Positions 1 to 8,625 of a stretch of 64,000 bases of DNA are shown in pieces (positions within the stretch are counted from its first letter, which is position 1; every line of letters begins with the position of its first letter). The translations under genes were made by a program, and so were the position numbers. The DNA is from DATAGF01 sp963835685 (GTDB lineage Bacteria; Actinomycetota; Thermoleophilia; Miltoncostaeales; Miltoncostaeaceae): assembly GCA_963835685.1 (NCBI GenBank), contig CAWIGI010000016.1:62001-126000 (forward strand). Direction: 5' to 3'. The notes beneath the pieces were generated by a model. The model was not told the origin of the DNA. It saw only the letters and a program-made list of their open reading frames with translations, and ran no database searches.

Positions 1-285
1 GCGCGTCGTCGTATCCCTGGTCGTCCGGGAGGAGAATCATCCCCGACGACGCGGAGGCGAGACTGCGGACGCGTTCCTGGTCGATGGCTCCCACTGCCGC
101 CATTGCCGACCTCTCTTCCTGCCCCGGGATGGATCCTCAGGCCTCGTCGACTACGCCCGCCATCATCCGCCCGGGCACCGTTCCCGTCTATGCCGGCGCT
201 CTCGCCCAGTGCTGCGGAGGGTGGCTCCCGACCCAGCGCGTCCCGGACGGAAGCGTTCCCCGACAGCCTCGGTCCGGGTCCCGGT
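1..285. other. no gene recognised at left edge
   Basis: The first 285 bases lie downstream of a minus-strand oxidoreductase. Short open frames here have arginine- and proline-rich compositions typical of chance frames in high-GC DNA. I see no ribosome binding site, RNA or repeat. Confidence 0.5.
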
Positions 286-1551
286 CTAGGTCAGCGTCAA
301 CACCCGCCCGCCGCGGACCGTTGAGTCGAGGTGGGCCGCGAGGTGAGCGGTCAGCTCGGGGGCGTCCGTTCGGGCGCCGTCGATGAGGGTCGACTTCCGC
401 CGGCGCAAGAACGGCATGCCCATGAGGTAGAGCCCCGGGATGCGGGTCACACCGCCGTCGTGGATCAGCCGCCCGCGCGGGTTGAGGACCGGGAGCTCCA
501 GCCAGGAGAGGTCCGGGCGGTAGCCGGTCGCCCAGAGGATCGTCCGGATCTCGCCGCTGCGTAGGTCGAGGTCCAGCAGCGGGGTCGAGGGCACCCGGGT
601 CGGCGCGAGCCGCTCGGGCGGCTCGGGGGCGTCGAGGCCCGAGTCGGCGGCCCAGGCGTCGAGGGTGTCGAGCAGCCGCGCGAGCTTGAGGTCGGCCAGC
701 GCGCAGACGTTCGGCAACGAGCCCGAGAAGAGCGCCCGCCCCTCGCGGATGGCGGTGAGCCGGCCGATGAGCCGCGCCCCGCGGCCGGTGAGCGCGTTGA
801 GGTCGAGCGCCTCTCCGCCGGGCGAGCCGGCGAGCTGCATCGACGGCAGGCTGCGCGCGCGGACGAGGTCCTCCATCTCGTCGTAGCGCTCGTCGAGGAC
901 CCCCGCCGCCTCCATCCACCACAGGATGTCCGCGCCCCGGTAGCGGCGCGGGAGCCGGACGTGCTCGCCGGCCGCGAGCGTGACCGGGCGGCCGTGCCGC
1001 AGCAGCTCGTCGGCGATCTGCACCCCGCTCGACGAGGCGCCGACGATCAGGACGCCGCCCTCGGGCAGCTGGTCCGGGTTCCGGTAGTCCGCCGCCGTCA
1101 GGGAGGTGATGCCCGGCGGGACGGCCTCCCGGACCGCCGGGACCGACGCGATGTTGCAGGCGCCCGAGGCCACCACGACGGCGTCGGCAGACCAGCTCCC
1201 TCCGCCCGTGTCGACCGCATAGCCGCCATGGCCGGCCGGCCGCACCGACGTCACCGTCGTGCTCGTGCGGACCGGGGCGCCGCCGTCCGCGGCGTAGGCC
1301 TCGACCAGGTCGGCGACCGCGCCGGCCGTCATGTAGCCGTCGGGGTCGGGCCCCGCGTAGGCGAACCCCGGCAGCCGGGTGAGCCAGTTGGGCGTGAGCA
1401 GCCGCAGCGAGTCCCAGCGCTCCGTGCGCCACGAGTTCGCCACCTCGCCGCGCTCGAGGACCACGTGGTCGATCGAGCGCTCGGCGAGGCAGCGGCTCAT
1501 GGCCAGCCCGCAGTGGCCGGCTCCGACGACCACGACGGGCACGTGGGGCAC
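286..1551 (-). CDS. FAD-dependent flavin-containing monooxygenase
   Basis: The 421-residue protein is a NAD(P)H- and FAD-dependent monooxygenase of the CzcO/FMO-like family; these oxidise soft nucleophiles or ketones, and the substrate cannot be told from sequence. The N-terminus carries the FAD dinucleotide motif GAGHCG (residues 11-16). A second nucleotide motif, GASSSG, sits near residue 172, and an ATGYRPDL motif near residue 340 is typical of the family. There is no signal peptide, so it should be cytoplasmic. It lies 22 bases downstream of an OsmC-like gene on the same strand, so the two may be co-transcribed. The ATG start lies directly on the conserved beta strand PVVVVGAG, as expected for a full-length member. 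Confidence 0.85.
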   Translation of the reverse strand: MPHVPVVVVGAGHCGLAMSRCLAERSIDHVVLERGEVANSWRTERWDSLRLLTPNWLTRLPGFAYAGPDPDGYMTAGAVADLVEAYAADGGAPVRTSTTVTSVRPAGHGGYAVDTGGGSWSADAVVVASGACNIASVPAVREAVPPGITSLTAADYRNPDQLPEGGVLIVGASSSGVQIADELLRHGRPVTLAAGEHVRLPRRYRGADILWWMEAAGVLDERYDEMEDLVRARSLPSMQLAGSPGGEALDLNALTGRGARLIGRLTAIREGRALFSGSLPNVCALADLKLARLLDTLDAWAADSGLDAPEPPERLAPTRVPSTPLLDLDLRSGEIRTILWATGYRPDLSWLELPVLNPRGRLIHDGGVTRIPGLYLMGMPFLRRRKSTLIDGARTDAPELTAHLAAHLDSTVRGGRVLTLT

Positions 1552-1573
1552 GGGCGTCGCGCCTTCCCGGAGC

Positions 1574-2134
1574 TCAGTTGACCTTGACGGCGATGTTGGT
1601 CGGGTTCGTCAGGGCGTCATACACCGCCGAGCGCTTCTGCGACTGGGCCACGAGCGCCTGGAGGTCGGCCGGGCTCGCGTCCGCGTCGATGTCGTACGTG
1701 ACCGTGATGTCGCTGAAGCCGTTGCGGACGTCGGGGTCGGCGCCGAGGATGCCGTGCAGGTCCATCGAGGCCTCCACGGTCGCGCTCACCGAGCGGAGCT
1801 GGATCTGACGCTGCTGCGCGATGGCGGCGACGCCCGCCGTGAGGCAGCTGCCCAGCGCGACCAGGACGAACTCCACGGGGGTCACGCCGTTGTCCTCGGA
1901 GGCGAACTGGAGGGGGTGGTCGGCGTCGTAGGTGAAGGTCGTCCTGTGCTGCTGCTCCTCGCCGAAGCCGTAGAACGACTCGACGCTGGACTGGCTGTGG
2001 GTGCCCCGGACCCAGGAGGTGGTCGCGCGCCACTGGAACTGCGCGATGTCGGGGGTGTCCGCGAGCGCCTCGCGCACGCCGAGCAGAGCCTCGACGTTGA
2101 CGCCGTTGTCCACCGGGATGTCGGTGGTGCTCAT
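1574..2134 (-). CDS. OsmC/Ohr-family protein, single-cysteine form
   Basis: This 186-residue protein belongs to the OsmC/Ohr family, whose best-known members reduce organic hydroperoxides with two cysteines. The ATG at 2134 was chosen because AGGAG lies six bases upstream; an in-frame start further upstream has no such site. The peroxidatic cysteine is present in the LGSCLTAG helix. The position of the usual second cysteine reads SAVYDALTNPT, so the resolving cysteine is missing and classical peroxidase activity is doubtful. It shares the FYGFGE segment with the OsmC-like protein at 3254-3742, which points to one subfamily. It is transcribed away from the nitrilase gene. Confidence 0.85.
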   Translation of the reverse strand: MSTTDIPVDNGVNVEALLGVREALADTPDIAQFQWRATTSWVRGTHSQSSVESFYGFGEEQQHRTTFTYDADHPLQFASEDNGVTPVEFVLVALGSCLTAGVAAIAQQRQIQLRSVSATVEASMDLHGILGADPDVRNGFSDITVTYDIDADASPADLQALVAQSQKRSAVYDALTNPTNIAVKVN

Positions 2135-2309
2135 GGTGTGCTCCTGTTCGAGAGACCGATGCCCCGGCGCCCGTGGCCGGGCGCCCGATCGACGGGCGCG
2201 GAAAGCGTACATACCCGCGGGTTATCGGGAGAATAAGAGTCCCGGCGTTGGCTCCGCACGCGGGCGTGTGGGAGGGTCCCGAGCGGACGCGCAGCGGAGG
2301 AGCAACCCG

Positions 2310-3209
2310 ATGATGGTTCGCGTAGCGGTGGTGCAGGCGACGCCCGTCGTGCTCGACGGCCCGGCGTCCGTGGAGAAGGCCTGCGCGCTCATCGCCGAGG
2401 CGTCCGCGGGCGGGGCCAAGCTCATCGCGCTGCCCGAGGGCTTCGTCCCGATCATGCCCCGCTCATGCTGGGGGCATCACTACGGCCTCATCGTCTCCCC
2501 GCGCGCGGTCGAGCTGCACCGCCGGCTGTGGGACAACGCGGTGGACGTTGACGGACCGCTCGCCGCCGCTCTGGGCGACGCCGCCCGCCAGGCCGAGGCC
2601 TGGGTCGCGATCGGGGTCAACGAGCGCGAGGATGGCCGCCCCGGCACCCTGTGGAACTCGCTCCTGTGGTTCAAGCCCGATGGCGGGCTGGCCCGCCGTC
2701 ACCGAAAGCTCGTGCCGACGATGCACGAGCGCATCTTCTGGGGCCAGGGCGCGGGCGACGACCTGGGCGTCGTGCCGGCGGAGTTCGGCCGGCTCGGCGG
2801 GCTGATCTGCTGGGAGAACTTCATGCCCGCCGCCCGCCAACACCTCCACCGGGACGGGGTGGACTTCTACGTGGCGCCCACCGCCGATGACCGCGACATC
2901 TGGGTGGCCGCGATGCGGACGTTCGCCTTCGAGGCGGGCGCCTTCGTCCTCTCGCCCGTGCAGTACCTCCGCACCGCGGACTTCCCCGAGGACTTCCCGC
3001 TGCACGAGGAGCTGGCCGGTTGCCCGGATGTCCACTTCACCGGTGGCAGCGTGATCTGCGACCCCTGGGGCAACCTCCTGGCCGGGCCCGTGCACGGTCG
3101 CGAGGAGATCCTGTACGCCGACTGCGACCTCGACCTGATCCTGGGCGCCCGGCGCGTGCTCGACACCGCCGGCCACTACGAGCGACCCGACCTGAGCGCT
3201 ATCACCTGA
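2310..3209 (+). CDS. nitrilase (carbon-nitrogen hydrolase)
   Basis: The 299-residue enzyme belongs to the nitrilase branch of the carbon-nitrogen hydrolase superfamily and should hydrolyse an organic nitrile to an acid and ammonia. All three catalytic residues are visible: Glu43 in ALPEGF, Lys133 in RHRKLVPT and Cys167 in LICWEN. The PT..ER..WGQG segment after the lysine and the WENFMP context of the cysteine favour true nitrilase over amidase. Length is near the family norm. The ATG at 2310 is preceded by GGAGGAG. It is divergent from one OsmC-like gene and 44 bases upstream of another. The natural nitrile is unknown; cyanide or aldoxime-derived nitriles are possible but not shown. Confidence 0.9.
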   Translation: MMVRVAVVQATPVVLDGPASVEKACALIAEASAGGAKLIALPEGFVPIMPRSCWGHHYGLIVSPRAVELHRRLWDNAVDVDGPLAAALGDAARQAEAWVAIGVNEREDGRPGTLWNSLLWFKPDGGLARRHRKLVPTMHERIFWGQGAGDDLGVVPAEFGRLGGLICWENFMPAARQHLHRDGVDFYVAPTADDRDIWVAAMRTFAFEAGAFVLSPVQYLRTADFPEDFPLHEELAGCPDVHFTGGSVICDPWGNLLAGPVHGREEILYADCDLDLILGARRVLDTAGHYERPDLSAIT

Positions 3210-3253
3210 GGGTAGGAATCGTGCATGTACTTCTCGACGCGAAACGAGGGCCG

Positions 3254-3742
3254 ATGGGCGAGCCGCGCTTTACGAGTCACGTGCGGGTGACGCGCGAGCA
3301 TCCGCCGCTGCGCACGGCGGAGCTGCTGGAGACGGGCGAGACCGTCACGTTCGGCACGCCGGGTTACCAGGGCGACTTCTACGGCTTCGGTGAGGGGGAG
3401 CTCCGCGAGCGCGGCGGCACGTTCGACTACCTGCTCGCCTCCGTGGCGGCCTGCCTGACAGGCACCCTCGGGCGGGCGCTGACGGCCCGCGGGATCCCCT
3501 CTGAGGGCAACCGGCTCACCTCACAGGCCGAGGCCGAGGTGGTCGTGGAAGACGGCGTGATGGTGATGCGCCGCATCACGGTCCGCTACCGCTTGCAGGT
3601 GGAGGAGGACAAGCGCGAGGCCGCCGGGCGCGCCCATGCTCACCACGTCCGGGCCTGCGGCGTCGCCCGCTCCGTCATGCCATCGCTCGACATCCTCACG
3701 GAGATCGAGCTGATCCCGGTGGGGGAGCCGGCGCGCGCCTAG
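3254..3742 (+). CDS. OsmC/Ohr-family protein, two-cysteine form
   Basis: The 162-residue protein is a second OsmC/Ohr-like protein. Both family cysteines appear to be present, one in SVAACLTGTLG and one in HHVRACGVA, so thiol-dependent peroxidase activity is plausible. The ATG at 3254 follows a GAGGG stretch; an in-frame GTG about 40 bases upstream is an alternative. It carries the same FYGFGE segment as the OsmC protein at 1574-2134. It follows the nitrilase with a short gap and is probably in its transcript, which hints at a shared role in detoxification. That functional link is inference. Confidence 0.8.
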   Translation: MGEPRFTSHVRVTREHPPLRTAELLETGETVTFGTPGYQGDFYGFGEGELRERGGTFDYLLASVAACLTGTLGRALTARGIPSEGNRLTSQAEAEVVVEDGVMVMRRITVRYRLQVEEDKREAAGRAHAHHVRACGVARSVMPSLDILTEIELIPVGEPARA

Positions 3743-3762
3743 AGCGGGTGTAGCTTCTCGGC

Positions 3763-4578
3763 GTGACGATCGACAACGGTGAGGACCGCAGCCCCTACCT
3801 TCTGGCCAATCAGGCGTCGGAGCTGGAGCGCCTGCAGCTGCAGTCGCTCGTGTGGGAGCCGACCGGACGGCAGCTCCTTTCGAAGATCGGCAGCGGATCA
3901 GGCGGGCGCGCCCTGGACGTCGGCTGCGGAGCCTTGGGCTGGCTTCGGATCCTCGGCGAGTGGGTCGGCCCCTCCGGCCAGGTCGTCGGCACGGACATCG
4001 ACGAGAACCTGCTCGATGCCGCTCGTTCGCTTCTGGAGACAGAAGGGATCTCCAACGTCGAGCTCGTCGTCGATGACCTGTTCGACAGCAAGCTGGAGCC
4101 GCAATCCTTCGATCTCGTCCATGCCCGCTACGTGATCGCTCCGCTCGGGCGCGGCCCCGAGCAGGTGGCCTCGTACCAGCGGTTGGTCAGGCGGGGTGGC
4201 TCACTGGTTCTGGAGGAGTGGGACCTGGGCTCGTGGCACTTCAACCCCCCTGCTCCCGCGGCTGAGCGACTGATCCGATTGCTCTCCGAGATCTTTGCCC
4301 GGCTGGGCGGCGAGGCGGGCCGCGGGCTTCCTCAACTGCTCCGTGAGAACGGCATTGCAGAGCCGGAGATCGGCGCACACGTCATCGCGCTCAAACCCGG
4401 CCACCCCTATCTGCGTCTGCCGCTTCAGTTCAGCGCCGCGCTCGAGTCGCGGCTGCTCGAGACACTGAGCGAGGACGAGCTTGCCTCGCTACGCCGCGAG
4501 GCCGAGACCGAGTTGGCCGAGCCGGGCAGATGGGGCACGACCTTCACCCTGATCCAGAGTTGGGGGACGCTTGGCTAA
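3763..4578 (+). CDS. class I SAM-dependent methyltransferase
   Basis: The 271-residue protein is a class I S-adenosylmethionine-dependent methyltransferase. Motif I reads ALDVGCGALG at residues 50-59, followed by an acidic strand end (GTDIDE) and the HARYVIAPL motif of the UbiE/Methyltransf_11 type. The C-terminal third, after residue 180, is helical and probably forms the substrate pocket. The GTG start lies 20 bases after the OsmC-like stop codon. Nothing in the sequence names the methyl acceptor. It ends just before the tRNA-Thr, which is on the other strand. Confidence 0.8.
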   Translation: MTIDNGEDRSPYLLANQASELERLQLQSLVWEPTGRQLLSKIGSGSGGRALDVGCGALGWLRILGEWVGPSGQVVGTDIDENLLDAARSLLETEGISNVELVVDDLFDSKLEPQSFDLVHARYVIAPLGRGPEQVASYQRLVRRGGSLVLEEWDLGSWHFNPPAPAAERLIRLLSEIFARLGGEAGRGLPQLLRENGIAEPEIGAHVIALKPGHPYLRLPLQFSAALESRLLETLSEDELASLRREAETELAEPGRWGTTFTLIQSWGTLG

Positions 4579-4645
4579 GAGGTCGCGGCCCTGCGTCTTG
4601 GTGGGCGCCTGCTGCTGCTCCCTGCTTGACGCCAACTTCGGCGAA

Positions 4646-4718
4646 GCCGACGCGGGGACTCGAACCCCGGACCCCTTCATTACGAGTGAAGTGCTCTGCC
4701 AGCTGAGCTACGTCGGCC
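4646..4718 (-). tRNA. tRNA-Thr (anticodon CGU)
   Basis: On the minus strand a complete cloverleaf is readable. The 7-bp acceptor stem GCCGACG/CGTCGGC has discriminator U. The D arm contains AGCTCAGCTGG, the anticodon stem CTTCA/TGAAG encloses loop CTCGTAA with anticodon CGT, and the T loop is TTCGAGT. CCA is not encoded. It reads ACG threonine codons and lies just downstream of holB on the same strand. Confidence 0.93.
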
Positions 4719-4778
4719 CGGGCCCTGGGAAGGGCCGCGAGCCGGGGAGTTTAGCGCCCGACAGGGGCGCTCCGAGGC

Positions 4779-5826
4779 TCAGAACGGGAGGCGGCCGTGG
4801 CCCACGAGCCGCGCCGGGGCGCGTCCGTGGCGGGCGGCGTCGAGGCGCTCGAGCAGGGCCTCCGCCGCGAGGTCGGCGCTCGGGTTGAGGACGAGCTCCG
4901 AGCGGGTGAGCTGCATCTCGGCCACCGCCCGCTCGAGGAACTCGCGCCGCTCGGGCAGGCCCGATCCGCCGCAGCTCCTCGAGCCGCTCGGGGTGACGGA
5001 CGGCTCCCTCGGCGCCGACGGCGACGGCCAGGGCGTCGGCGGCGGTGGCGGCCGCGGAGTCCAGCACCAGCGTCCAGCCGTCGGTGACCCTGCGACGCAC
5101 CTCGCGCTTCATCTGGTCCTCCTCGCGCTTCGCCGCGGTGCGTCCGCCGCGCTTGCCCTCGAGGGCTTCGGCCTCGACGCGAAGCGCCTCCAGCTGGGGC
5201 GAAGGTGCCTTGAGGGCCTCCTCCTCCATGCGCCGTTGGAGCTCGCGGACCAGGCGCCCCGGCGAGGACACCTCTCCGGCGAGGGCCGCGAGCCCCAGCT
5301 CGACGCCGATCTCGCGCATGGCCAGGTCGAATGGGTCGCCCGCATCCGCCAGCGCCCGCCAGCCGGCTGCGCGGAACGGCACCGGCAGACACCGCGAGCG
5401 GATGGTCTCGAGCAGATCCGCGGGGTGATCGCTGACGAGGATCACGTGCGACAGGGGCGGCGGCTCCTCGAGCGTCTTCAGAATGCGCGGCGCCCCCTCC
5501 TGGTCACGGAGGCGCTCCGCGGCGTGGATGATCATCACCCGCCGCGCCATCACGCTCGGCCGGCTGGCGATCTCGGCGAGGGCCGCCTCGAGGTCGCGCA
5601 GGAGGATCTGCTGGCCGACCGCCTCGACCTCGGTGAGATCGAGCGCCTCCCGGGTGTGGCGGTGGGTCCCCTCCGGGTCCATCAGCGCCCAGGCGGCGTC
5701 GAGCGCGGCCCGGCGCTTGCCGGTGCCCGGCGGGCCGAACAGCAGGAGCTGCTGGGTCGGGCTGTCGCCGGAGACGGCCGCCCGCAGGATCTTCTCGGCC
5801 AGCGGCTGGCCCGGGACCTCGATCAC
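4779..5826 (-). CDS. holB: DNA polymerase III delta-prime subunit, frame broken
   Basis: This is a clamp-loader subunit of the DnaX/delta-prime AAA+ family. A Walker A motif, GPPGTGKR, lies near residue 28, and family signatures ILKTLEEPP (sensor loop region) and TIRSRC (arginine-finger SRC motif) follow. The start is a GTG whose last bases overlap the tmk stop (GTGA). Near 4965 the frame breaks by one base. In the next frame the protein continues naturally as RREFLERAVAEMQLTRSELV and ends at the TGA at 4779-4781, as delta-prime proteins do. An extra A in the reported coding strand would explain it, so I treat this as an intact gene with an indel of about 348 residues. tmk-holB adjacency is common in bacteria. 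Confidence 0.85.
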
Positions 5827-6437
5827 AGGAACGGCCCGACGGCCGCCATGACGCGAGCGTGGACCTCCTCGACCGACCCGTCGCCCGGCACCAGCCGCAC
5901 CCGCTCGGCGAAGCGCTCGGCGACCTCGCGGTAGCCGGCGGCCACCCGGCCCTGGAAGCCCGCCCCCTCGGCCTCGATCCGGTCCGGCGCCGCCGAGCGG
6001 CGCCAGGCCGCGGCGCCCACGGGCGTGTTGATGACGAGCGCGAGGTCCGGCAGGCAGTCGCCCACGGCCGTGCTGTTGATCTCCAGGACGCAGTCGACGC
6101 CGAGGCCGCGGGCGGCTCCCTGGTAGGCGAGGGAGGAGTCGAGGAAGCGGTCGCTCACCACCCATCGCCCGGCCGCCAGGGAGGGGCGCACCACCCGCTC
6201 GACCAGCTCGGCGCGGGCGGCGGCGAAGAGGTGCGCCTCGGCCACCAGGCTCAGCTGTCCCGGCTCGCCCGACAGCACCAGCCGGCGCACCCGCTCGCCG
6301 AGCAGCGTCCCGCCGGGCTCGCGGGTGCGCGTCACCCGCAGGCCGCGGCCCTCGAGCGCGTCGGCCAGCAGGCCGGCCTGGGTCGTCTTGCCGCTGCCGT
6401 CGACCCCCTCGAACGCGATGAAGCGCGGCGCTACCAG
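5823..6437 (-). CDS. tmk: thymidylate kinase
   Basis: The protein, about 204 residues, phosphorylates dTMP to dTDP. It has the P-loop FEGVDGSGKTTQ near the N-terminus, the RTREPGGT substrate loop, and the DRFLDSSLAYQG motif that holds the DR(Y/F/H) signature of the family. No ATG or GTG is in frame near the expected start, directly before APRFIAFEG. The best candidate is a CTG at 6437, four codons before that segment, overlapping the end of the upstream small membrane protein. A miscalled base in a GTG is equally possible. The stop codon overlaps the holB start. Confidence 0.88.
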   Translation of the reverse strand: MVAPRFIAFEGVDGSGKTTQAGLLADALEGRGLRVTRTREPGGTLLGERVRRLVLSGEPGQLSLVAEAHLFAAARAELVERVVRPSLAAGRWVVSDRFLDSSLAYQGAARGLGVDCVLEINSTAVGDCLPDLALVINTPVGAAAWRRSAAPDRIEAEGAGFQGRVAAGYREVAERFAERVRLVPGDGSVEEVHARVMAAVGPFL

Positions 6438-6622
6438 AGGCCGACCCGCACCGCGGCGACCACCACGCCGACGGCCAGGGCGAGGCAGAGCACCCGGCCG
6501 GCCCAGCGCACCGAGCGCGATGGCGTGCGGCGGGCCCAGCGCAGCTCGGCCTCCTCGGCGAGCCGGGCGTGCACCCCCCGGCCGTCGCCCCCCGAACCGC
6601 GGTTGTCCCCGGTCTCGCTCAT
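6431..6622 (-). CDS. small single-pass membrane protein
   Basis: This 63-residue protein begins with a charged, glycine-rich stretch and ends with one hydrophobic segment (AGRVLCLALAVGVVVAAVRV) followed by GLW. It probably is a small inner-membrane protein with its N-terminus in the cytoplasm. It overlaps the tmk start by a few bases and would be the first gene of the tmk-holB operon. I do not recognise the family. Its position and clean hydrophobic segment favour a real gene over a chance frame. Confidence 0.5.
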   Translation of the reverse strand: MSETGDNRGSGGDGRGVHARLAEEAELRWARRTPSRSVRWAGRVLCLALAVGVVVAAVRVGLW

Positions 6623-6675
6623 GCCATGCTAGGCGCCGCTCAAGACCTCGTGACCATCGGCCGAAAGGTATCAGC

Positions 6676-7635
6676 GTGACCACCGCCCTCATCACCGGCG
6701 GCGCGGGCTTCATCGGCTCGAACCTCGCCGATGCCCTCGTCGCCGACGGCCGACCGGTGCACGTCGTCGACGACCTCTCGAACGGGCAGGCGATCCGGGT
6801 GCCGGCCGAGGCGGCCTTCCACGAGCTGGACGTCCGGGCGGCGAGCGACCTGATGCGGCTCGCCGAGGCGGCGCGGCCGGCGACGATCTTCCACCTCGCC
6901 GCGCAGGCCGACGTGCGCAAGGCGCTCGAGGACCCGGCCTTCGACGCCGACGTCAACATCGTCGGGACCCTCAACGTGCTGGAGGCCGCGCGGGCGGTCG
7001 GCGCGCGCGTGGTCTTCACCTCCACCGGCGGCGCGGCCTACGGCGAGTACGAGGGGCTGCCCGTGCCGACGCCCGAGACCGCCGAGGCACGCCCGCTCTC
7101 CCACTACGGCATGAGCAAGATGGCCGGCGAGGGCTACCTGGAGCTCTACGGGCGGCTCTACGGCAGCGAGGGCGTCTCGCTGCGCCTGGCGAACGTCTAC
7201 GGCCCGCGCCAGGACCACACCGGCGAGGCAGGGGTCGTGGCGATCTTCTGCGGCCTGCTGCTGGACGGCCGGCCGCCCCGGGTCTTCGGCGACGGCCTCC
7301 AGACGCGGGACTACGTCTACGTCGGCGACGTCGTGCGGGCGCTGCTGGCCGCCGAGGCGGGGCCGGCCGGGGTGACCGCCAACGTCGGCACCGGCCGCGA
7401 GGCGAGCGTCCTCGACCTGATCGAGGGCCTCGGCTACGAGGGCGAGCCCGAGCTCCTGCCCGCGCGTCTGGGGGAGGTGCAGCGCAGCGCCCTCGACCCG
7501 GCGCTGGCGGAGCGGCTCTGGGGCTGGCGCGCGGAGACCTCGCTGGAGGAGGGCCTGCGGATCACCCTGGAGTCGGTTGCCGCGGCCCGGCAGGCGCCGG
7601 GCTCCCGGCCGCCCGGGGCCTTCGCCGCGGCGTGA
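6676..7635 (+). CDS. NAD-dependent epimerase/dehydratase (GalE-like)
   Basis: The 319-residue enzyme is an extended short-chain dehydrogenase acting on nucleotide sugars, most like UDP-glucose 4-epimerase. The NAD motif GGAGFIG lies at residues 8-14, the structural motif HLAAQADVR near residue 75, and the catalytic Tyr144-Lys148 pair in YGMSK. LRLANVYGPRQ and the RDYVYVGDV segment are family hallmarks. The GTG start follows GAAAGG at a good distance. The gene is divergent from the tmk operon. Its last 74 bases overlap the end of the convergent phosphatase gene. The product sugar cannot be fixed from sequence, though the PHP-phosphatase neighbour hints at polysaccharide synthesis. Confidence 0.88.
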   Translation: MTTALITGGAGFIGSNLADALVADGRPVHVVDDLSNGQAIRVPAEAAFHELDVRAASDLMRLAEAARPATIFHLAAQADVRKALEDPAFDADVNIVGTLNVLEAARAVGARVVFTSTGGAAYGEYEGLPVPTPETAEARPLSHYGMSKMAGEGYLELYGRLYGSEGVSLRLANVYGPRQDHTGEAGVVAIFCGLLLDGRPPRVFGDGLQTRDYVYVGDVVRALLAAEAGPAGVTANVGTGREASVLDLIEGLGYEGEPELLPARLGEVQRSALDPALAERLWGWRAETSLEEGLRITLESVAAARQAPGSRPPGAFAAA

Positions 7636-8371
7636 GCCGCGGCGGCCGCACCGGCCGCCCCTCGATCACGGCCGCTGGGCCGTCCTCGACCATCCAGCGC
7701 AGCGCCTGGGGGTGCACGTCGATGCCGTCGGCCGCCGCCTGGAGGCCCTCCTCGAGGCGCGGCGGGCGGCTGGGGCCGGCGGAGTGGGCGTCGGTGGCGA
7801 GGAAGTGGGCGACGCCGCCACCGAGCAGCAGCAGCGCCGCCCGCCGGGCGGCCGCGCCGTGCTCGCCCAGGAACGACCCCGCGTTCAGCTGCACCAGCGC
7901 CCCGCGCCCCACGAGGTCGCGCATCCGGTCGGGGGCGCGCTGGACCGCCTCGGCGCGCTCGGGGTGGGCCAGGATCACCCCGTAGCCGCGGATCTCGAGG
8001 TCCGCGATCGCGCTCGGCAGCGTCAGCGGCCAGCCCTGGAAGGGCATCTCCACGAGCAGCCACCTCCCGGCCCCGGCGATGCTCGCCAGCCGCAGGGCCT
8101 CGTCGTCGAGGCGGTCGAGGTGGGGGAGGGCGATCTCGCCCCCCTGCAGGATGCGCAGCGGCACCTCCGCCACGTCGAGCGCGTCCCTCACCGCCTCCAC
8201 CTGCTCGAGCGCCCGGCGCGGGTCGGTCGGGTAGCGGTCGATCATGTGCGGCGTGCAGACCATGGTGCGGATGCCCGCCGCGTGCGCCGCCCGGGCCATC
8301 TCGACCGAGCCGGGCAGCGACGCCGGACCGTCGTCGAGGCCCGGCAGGAGGTGCGCGTGGAGGTCGATCAC
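7562..8371 (-). CDS. PHP-type tyrosine phosphatase (CpsB/YwqE-like)
   Basis: The 269-residue protein resembles CpsB/CapC/YwqE metal-dependent phosphotyrosine phosphatases of the PHP superfamily, which act on the tyrosine kinases that control capsule or exopolysaccharide export. Metal-ligand motifs are visible: HAH at residues 5-7 within DLHAHLLPGLDDGP, CTPH near residue 40, ILQGGEIAL, ILAHPERA and FLATDAHS. The C-terminal 35 residues are proline- and arginine-rich, overlap the convergent epimerase gene, and may be an extension or an artefact. No signal peptide is present. No BY-kinase gene is seen nearby, so the target is unknown. Confidence 0.82.
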   Translation of the reverse strand: MIDLHAHLLPGLDDGPASLPGSVEMARAAHAAGIRTMVCTPHMIDRYPTDPRRALEQVEAVRDALDVAEVPLRILQGGEIALPHLDRLDDEALRLASIAGAGRWLLVEMPFQGWPLTLPSAIADLEIRGYGVILAHPERAEAVQRAPDRMRDLVGRGALVQLNAGSFLGEHGAAARRAALLLLGGGVAHFLATDAHSAGPSRPPRLEEGLQAAADGIDVHPQALRWMVEDGPAAVIEGRPVRPPRLTPRRRPRAAGSPAPAGPRQPTPG

Positions 8372-8458
8372 CCACGGCCACAGTACCCGCTCGCCGGCCC
8401 CCTCCCTGCCCGCGGGATGACGGAGTTACGGGCGCGCGATACAGTTGTGGCCGCACCC

Positions 8459-8531
8459 GGGGCATTAGCTCAGCTGGGAGAGCGCCTGGATCGCACCCAG
8501 GAGGTCAGCGGTTCGAATCCGCTATGCTCCA
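8459..8531 (+). tRNA. tRNA-Ala (anticodon CGC)
   Basis: The cloverleaf is complete. The acceptor stem GGGGCAT/ATGCTCC contains the G3-U70 wobble pair that identifies alanine tRNAs, with discriminator A. Anticodon stem CCTGG/CCAGG encloses loop ATCGCAC, giving anticodon CGC, and the T loop is TTCGAAT. CCA is not encoded; the next bases are CCT. A terminator follows 10 bases later. Confidence 0.95.
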
Positions 8532-8540
8532 CCTCGGTGA

Positions 8541-8565
8541 AAGCCCCGCCTGAGCGGGGCTTTTT
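8541..8565 (+). terminator. rho-independent terminator after tRNA-Ala
   Basis: A 9-bp perfect stem (AAGCCCCGC with GCGGGGCTT) and a 4-base loop run into a T-rich tail. It lies just downstream of tRNA-Ala and ends that transcript. Confidence 0.9.
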
Positions 8566-8625
8566 GCTTGCGCGGAGGCGTTCTCCGCCCCCTGGCTGTA
8601 CAGTCGGCCGGAGCGCGGAATCGGG

